Assembly (NCBI GenBank): GCA_025923175.1
Contig: JAICGL010000161.1
Coordinates: 1 to 8,317 of the forward strand
DNA length: 8,317 bases
Reading direction: 5' to 3'
DNA from: Acidimicrobiia bacterium
GTDB taxonomy: Bacteria > Actinomycetota > Acidimicrobiia > IMCC26256 > BP-133
Below the pieces are notes generated by a model. That model saw nothing but the letters and a program-made list of their open reading frames with translations, had not been told where the DNA came from and made no database searches. This document shows positions 5,198-8,317 of this stretch, piece by piece. A program made the translations under genes and the position numbers. How positions within the stretch are numbered: position 1 is the stretch's first letter; each line of letters opens with the position of its first letter.

Positions 5198-7207
5198 TCA
5201 GTATGCCAAAAGGGTGCGAAGCTGCGGCAGCAGGCGGCCCCGGGCGGAGTGCAGTGCTTCCAGGCGGCGGCTGAAGGGGACGGGCGTATCGGTGCTGCCG
5301 ACCCGGGCGACGGGGGCGTCGAGGTGGGAGAAGGCCTGCTCGGCGATGACGGCAGCGAGCTCACCGCCGAAGCCGCCGGTCTGCGGCGCCTCGTGAAGGA
5401 CGAGGGCCCGGCCCGTCCGCTCCACCGAGGCCAGCACCGTTGGGATGTCCCAGGGCCGCAACGAGCGCAGGTCGATCACCTCGACGTCGCCGGCGCCGTC
5501 GTCGGCGAGGATGCCTGCCGCCTCTAGCGCCCAGCGGACGCCGATGCCGTAGGTGACGATGGTGGCGTCGCGGCCCGGGCGTGCGATGCGCGCCTCACCG
5601 ATCGGAACCGTGTGCCAGCCGGCCGGCACCTCTTCGCGGTCGGCCCGGTAGAGCGCCTTGTGCTCCAGGTACAGCACCGGATTCGGCTCGTCGAACGCAG
5701 CCAGCAGTAACCCCTTGGCGTCGGCCGGGGTGGCCGGGGCGACGATCCGCAGGCCGGGAACGTTGGCGAAGTAGCCCTCGATGTTCTGCGAATGGAACGG
5801 GCCTGAGCCTGTCCCGCCGCCGACCGGGGCCCGGATGACCACCGGCACCGGCGCGCCCCAGCGGTAGTGCGTCGTGGCCAGGTTGTTGACGATCTGGTTG
5901 AAGCCGCAGCTGATGAAGTCGCCGAACTGCATCTCGACCATGGGGTGGAAGCCGTCGAGGGCGAGACCGAGCGCGCAGCCCAGCGCCCCCGACTCGATGA
6001 TCGGCGTGTTGCGCACCCGCTCCTTGCCGAACTCGGCGACGAACCCGTTGGTCACCTTGAAAGCGCCGCCGTATTCGGCGATGTCCTGGCCGAGAAGTAC
6101 GACCCGCTCATCCGCGCGCATGGCTTCCCGTAACCCGTCCGAGATGGCGTCGATGTAGCGCATCTCGGCCGGCGGCTCGATCGGTGGCCGGTCCGTCCGG
6201 CGTTCTTCCGTCGCGGACGCCCGCGACGCATGAACGCCAGGTTGGGCGAACACCGCCGCCGATTCGTGCTCGACGGTGGAATCCGGCTCCGGCGCGGCCA
6301 GCGCCGCCTCGACCCGGGCGTCGACCTCGACGGCGATCTCCGCTCGCAGCGTCGTCCGCTCCGCCGGCGGGAGCACGCCCCGCCCGTCCAGCACGGACTC
6401 GAGCCGCAGCAATGGATCGAGCTCCGCCCACCGGGCCAGCTCCTCGGGCGGGACGTAGTCGGGACCCGACGCCTCCTCATGACCCCTCATCCGGTACGTC
6501 TTGGCTTCGATCAGCGTGGGCCCCTCGCCGCGACGGGCCCGGTCGGCCGCCTCCCCCACCCCGGCCAACACGGCCAGCAGGTCATTGCCGTCGATGACCT
6601 CACCAGGCATGCCGTAACCCGCGGCCCGGTCGGCAAGGTCGCGGCAGGCGTACTGCTCCGCCGTGGGAGTCGACAGCCCCCAGCCGTTGTTCTCCACCAG
6701 GAAGATCACCGGCAGGCGCCACACCGCCGCCAGGTTCAGCGCTTCGTGGAAGTCGCCCTCGCTGGTGCCGCCGTCGCCGGAGAAGACGGCCACCACCCGG
6801 TTCTCGCCGCGCAGGCGGCCGGCTAGTGCGAGGCCGTCGGCCACCGGCAGCATGGCTCCGAGGTGGCTGATCATCCCGACGATGCCGTGGTCGAGCGTGC
6901 CGAAGTGGAAGCTGCGGTCGCGCCCGGCGGTGAAGCCGCCCTCCCGGCCGAGCAACTGGCGCAGCAGCCGGTCGAGGTCCACGCCCCGGGTGGTGAAGAC
7001 GCCGAGGTTGCGGTGGAGCGGGAGGACGATGTCGGTCTCCTCGAGGGCCGCCACCACCCCGACGGCGATCGCCTCCTGGCCGATCCCGGAGAACCACTTG
7101 GACAGCCGGCCCTGGCGAAGGAGCCGCAGCATCTTCTCCTCCACGAGGCGCGGCACGAGGAGCGCCCGGTAGAGGCGGGACAGGCCGGCGTCATCGATTT
7201 CGGACAT
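5198..7207 (-). CDS. 2-oxo-acid dehydrogenase E1, fused alpha and beta subunits (TPP-dependent)
   Basis: Decarboxylates a 2-oxo acid (pyruvate or branched-chain type) on thiamine diphosphate and passes the acyl group to the lipoyl arm of an E2 partner, in the cytoplasm. The protein has 669 residues in one frame. Residues 1 to about 300 are the alpha part, with SFHFG (99-103), the TPP/magnesium motif GDGGTSEGDF (144-153) closing with ENN (172-174), and TYRMRGHEEASG (237-248) matching the YRxxGH loop. Residues 305-345 are a Pro/Glu-rich linker. Residues 349 to 669 are the beta part: GQDIAEYGGAFKVT (373-386), IIESG with Glu405, GPFHSQ with His472, and VLYLEHK. No frameshift separates the halves. 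Such single-chain E1 proteins are known in several phyla and are annotated as alpha-ketoacid dehydrogenase subunit alpha/beta. No E2 or E3 gene lies in the window. Substrate is uncertain. ATG 7207 is at the natural family start, with a weak ribosome binding site. It is divergent from the response regulator. Confidence 0.93.
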   Translation of the reverse strand: MSEIDDAGLSRLYRALLVPRLVEEKMLRLLRQGRLSKWFSGIGQEAIAVGVVAALEETDIVLPLHRNLGVFTTRGVDLDRLLRQLLGREGGFTAGRDRSFHFGTLDHGIVGMISHLGAMLPVADGLALAGRLRGENRVVAVFSGDGGTSEGDFHEALNLAAVWRLPVIFLVENNGWGLSTPTAEQYACRDLADRAAGYGMPGEVIDGNDLLAVLAGVGEAADRARRGEGPTLIEAKTYRMRGHEEASGPDYVPPEELARWAELDPLLRLESVLDGRGVLPPAERTTLRAEIAVEVDARVEAALAAPEPDSTVEHESAAVFAQPGVHASRASATEERRTDRPPIEPPAEMRYIDAISDGLREAMRADERVVLLGQDIAEYGGAFKVTNGFVAEFGKERVRNTPIIESGALGCALGLALDGFHPMVEMQFGDFISCGFNQIVNNLATTHYRWGAPVPVVIRAPVGGGTGSGPFHSQNIEGYFANVPGLRIVAPATPADAKGLLLAAFDEPNPVLYLEHKALYRADREEVPAGWHTVPIGEARIARPGRDATIVTYGIGVRWALEAAGILADDGAGDVEVIDLRSLRPWDIPTVLASVERTGRALVLHEAPQTGGFGGELAAVIAEQAFSHLDAPVARVGSTDTPVPFSRRLEALHSARGRLLPQLRTLLAY

Positions 7208-7287
7208 TGCGCTCGTCAGCGTAGGGGGAGAGACGAAAATCAGCCGGCATTCAACGGGCTTTAAGGAATCGCTGGCAAGCTCCGCCC
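7208..7287. promoter_or_regulatory. Divergent intergenic region between E1 and the response regulator
   Basis: Eighty bases must hold the 5' signals of both genes. A small hairpin (TGCGCT 7208-7213 with AGCGTA 7218-7223, 4-base loop, one G-U pair) sits directly before the E1 start codon. The AT-richest part, TTTAAGGAATC (7260-7270), is about 20 bases before the response regulator ATG, which has no good Shine-Dalgarno. No clear -35/-10 pair or OmpR-type direct repeat could be identified by eye. Confidence 0.4.
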
Positions 7288-7965
7288 ATGCGAGTCCTGG
7301 TCGTGGAAGACGAACGGCACCTGGCCGGTGGAATCAAGCGAGGTCTGGAAGCCGAGGGCTTCGCTGTCGACATCGCCCTCGACGGTCGTAACGGCCTCGA
7401 GCGAGCCAACGAAGGCGACTACGACGCCATCGTGCTCGACATCATGTTGCCGGGCATGAACGGCTACAGGGTCTGCTCGTCGCTGCGGGAGGCGGGCAAC
7501 TGGACGCCGATCATCATGCTCACGGCCAAGGACGGCGAGCTTGACGAGGCCGAGGCGCTCGACACCGGAGCCGACGACTTCCTGTCGAAGCCCTTCTCCT
7601 ACATCGTGCTGGTGGCCCGGATCCGGGCGCTGCTGCGCCGGGGCGGGCGGGAGCGGCCACCGGTGCTCGACGTCGGCGACCTCCGGCTCGACCCGGCCGC
7701 CCACCGGGCCTGGCGGGGTGACGTCGAGATCAGCCTCACGCCCCGGCAGTTCTCGCTCCTGGAGTACCTCATGCGCAAAGCGGGTGAGGTGGTTTCGAAG
7801 GCCGAGATCCTCGAACACGTGTGGGACTACGCCTTTGACGGCGATCCCAACATCGTCGAGGTCTACATCCGTCACCTCCGCAAGCGGATCGACGAACCGT
7901 TCGGACGCAATGCCATCCAGACGGTGCGCCTGGTCGGCTACCGCCTCGAGGCGGACGGAGGCTGA
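7288..7965 (+). CDS. OmpR/PhoB-family DNA-binding response regulator
   Basis: Transcription regulator switched on by phosphorylation from a sensor kinase. The protein has 225 residues, typical of the family. The receiver domain (1 to about 118) has the acidic pair Glu7/Asp8, phospho-acceptor Asp51 in VLDIMLPGMNG, Thr79 and Lys101 in LSKPF. The winged-helix effector domain (about 127-222) has LTPRQFSLLEYLM, the recognition-helix region PNIVEVYIRHLRKRID, and the closing wing IQTVRLVGYRLE. All signalling residues are present, so it should be functional. ATG 7288 gives the canonical MRVLVVEDE start. The upstream site is poor, and AAGGA (7263-7267) is too far away, so a leaderless or weakly initiated message is possible. 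The sensor kinase gene begins 13 bases after its stop, in an operon. The target genes are unknown, with the divergent E1 gene or autoregulation being reasonable guesses. Confidence 0.95.
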   Translation: MRVLVVEDERHLAGGIKRGLEAEGFAVDIALDGRNGLERANEGDYDAIVLDIMLPGMNGYRVCSSLREAGNWTPIIMLTAKDGELDEAEALDTGADDFLSKPFSYIVLVARIRALLRRGGRERPPVLDVGDLRLDPAAHRAWRGDVEISLTPRQFSLLEYLMRKAGEVVSKAEILEHVWDYAFDGDPNIVEVYIRHLRKRIDEPFGRNAIQTVRLVGYRLEADGG

Positions 7966-7978
7966 CAGACTTTCGTTC

Positions 7979-8317
7979 GTGCGCCTCCGGCCCCTCGCCA
8001 CCGTCCGGGCCCGTACCGTTCTCGGCGGATCGCTGGCCCTCGGCATCGCACTGATCCTCGGCCTGTCGGCCGCCGGTGGGCTGTTGCGCCGCTCGCTCAT
8101 CCGCAGCATCGACGAGGTGGCCGAGGTGCGGGCCGCTGAGGTGGCCGTCCTGCCCATCGAGGCGCCGCTGCCGGCCGGGCTGGCGTCCGACGGCGGTGAG
8201 ATCGTTCAGATCGTCTCGAGCGACGGACGGGTCATAGCCGCCTCCCTCCCGGCGGCCACCGCCCATCCCCTGTCGGCGCTCGCCCCGCCGCCCGGCCGGT
8301 TCCGGTTCGAAACGGTC
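7979..8317 (+). CDS. Sensor histidine kinase, N-terminal part (3'-truncated by window edge)
   Basis: The frame is open from GTG 7979 to the last base, giving 113 residues. It starts with a basic MRLRPLATVRART, followed by one transmembrane helix (about residues 13-36), a double Arg (RRSL, 37-40), then an extracytoplasmic region with EVAEVRAAEVAVL and a VQIVSSDGRVIAAS stretch. This layout (helix, RRSL, a coiled Ala/Glu/Val stretch, then VQVVDxxGRVxAAS) is familiar from actinobacterial sensor kinases encoded directly after OmpR-type regulators. The second membrane helix, HAMP, HisKA and ATPase domains would lie beyond the window, so kinase identity is inferred from position and the N-terminus. 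GTG is chosen as the first start after the regulator stop. GGAGG at 7957-7961 is 17 bases upstream, longer than ideal. The signal sensed cannot be predicted. Confidence 0.8.
   Translation, partial: MRLRPLATVRARTVLGGSLALGIALILGLSAAGGLLRRSLIRSIDEVAEVRAAEVAVLPIEAPLPAGLASDGGEIVQIVSSDGRVIAASLPAATAHPLSALAPPPGRFRFETV

Noticed and set aside
6161..6163. Internal ATG (E1 residue 349) as the start of a separate beta-subunit gene
   Set aside because: The reading frame is continuous through the linker with no stop, and single-chain E1 proteins of this length are an established family.
7261..8157. 298-codon minus-strand open frame opposite the response regulator and kinase
   Set aside because: The plus strand encodes a full-motif OmpR-type regulator and a kinase N-terminus. 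The antisense product is compositional shadow and would also overlap the divergent promoter region.

Overview
This is a high-GC window (about two thirds G+C by eye, strong G/C preference at third codon positions) with tight gene packing, ATGA/GTGA start-stop overlaps and GTG starts. Gene content and protein flavour (a Streptomyces-like branch of trehalose-6-phosphate synthase, an actinobacterial-type sensor kinase N-terminus) suggest an actinomycete. An uncultured or deep-branching actinobacterium such as Acidimicrobiia is my guess. The sequence alone does not fix the taxon.

Layout, left to right. (1) Positions 1-2153, plus strand: the 3' part of an ALDH7-type aldehyde dehydrogenase and a class III PLP aminotransferase, joined by an ATGA overlap. 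This is a two-gene amine or amino-acid catabolic unit (transaminate, then oxidise the semialdehyde). (2) Positions 2134-2620: a gap of about 470 bp that is not empty. On the minus strand it holds a 58-codon ORF with a perfect AGGAGG ribosome binding site, and beyond that a GC-rich stretch with several inverted repeats. (3) Positions 2621-4848, plus strand: otsA and otsB, overlapping by GTGA, the two-step trehalose pathway. (4) Positions 4828-7207, minus strand: a small two-helix membrane protein and, upstream of it, a single-chain fusion of the alpha and beta subunits of a 2-oxo-acid dehydrogenase E1. (5) Positions 7288-8317, plus strand, divergent from E1: an OmpR/PhoB-type response regulator and the 5' end of its sensor histidine kinase, cut by the window edge.

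The genes form separate modules, not one system: amine catabolism, compatible-solute (trehalose) synthesis, oxo-acid oxidation and a two-component regulator. The regulator shares an 80-bp divergent intergenic region with E1, so it might control it, but nothing in the sequence proves this. Both convergent junctions (aminotransferase/small ORF and otsB/membrane protein) have 3' ends that overlap by 20-21 bp.

I do not see a clearly new multi-gene system, CRISPR array, mobile element, rRNA or tRNA. The observations most worth a second look are the hidden small Arg-rich ORF, the structured non-coding stretch before otsA, the otsA active-site variant (SKN instead of SKG), and the unrecognised membrane protein beside the fused E1.
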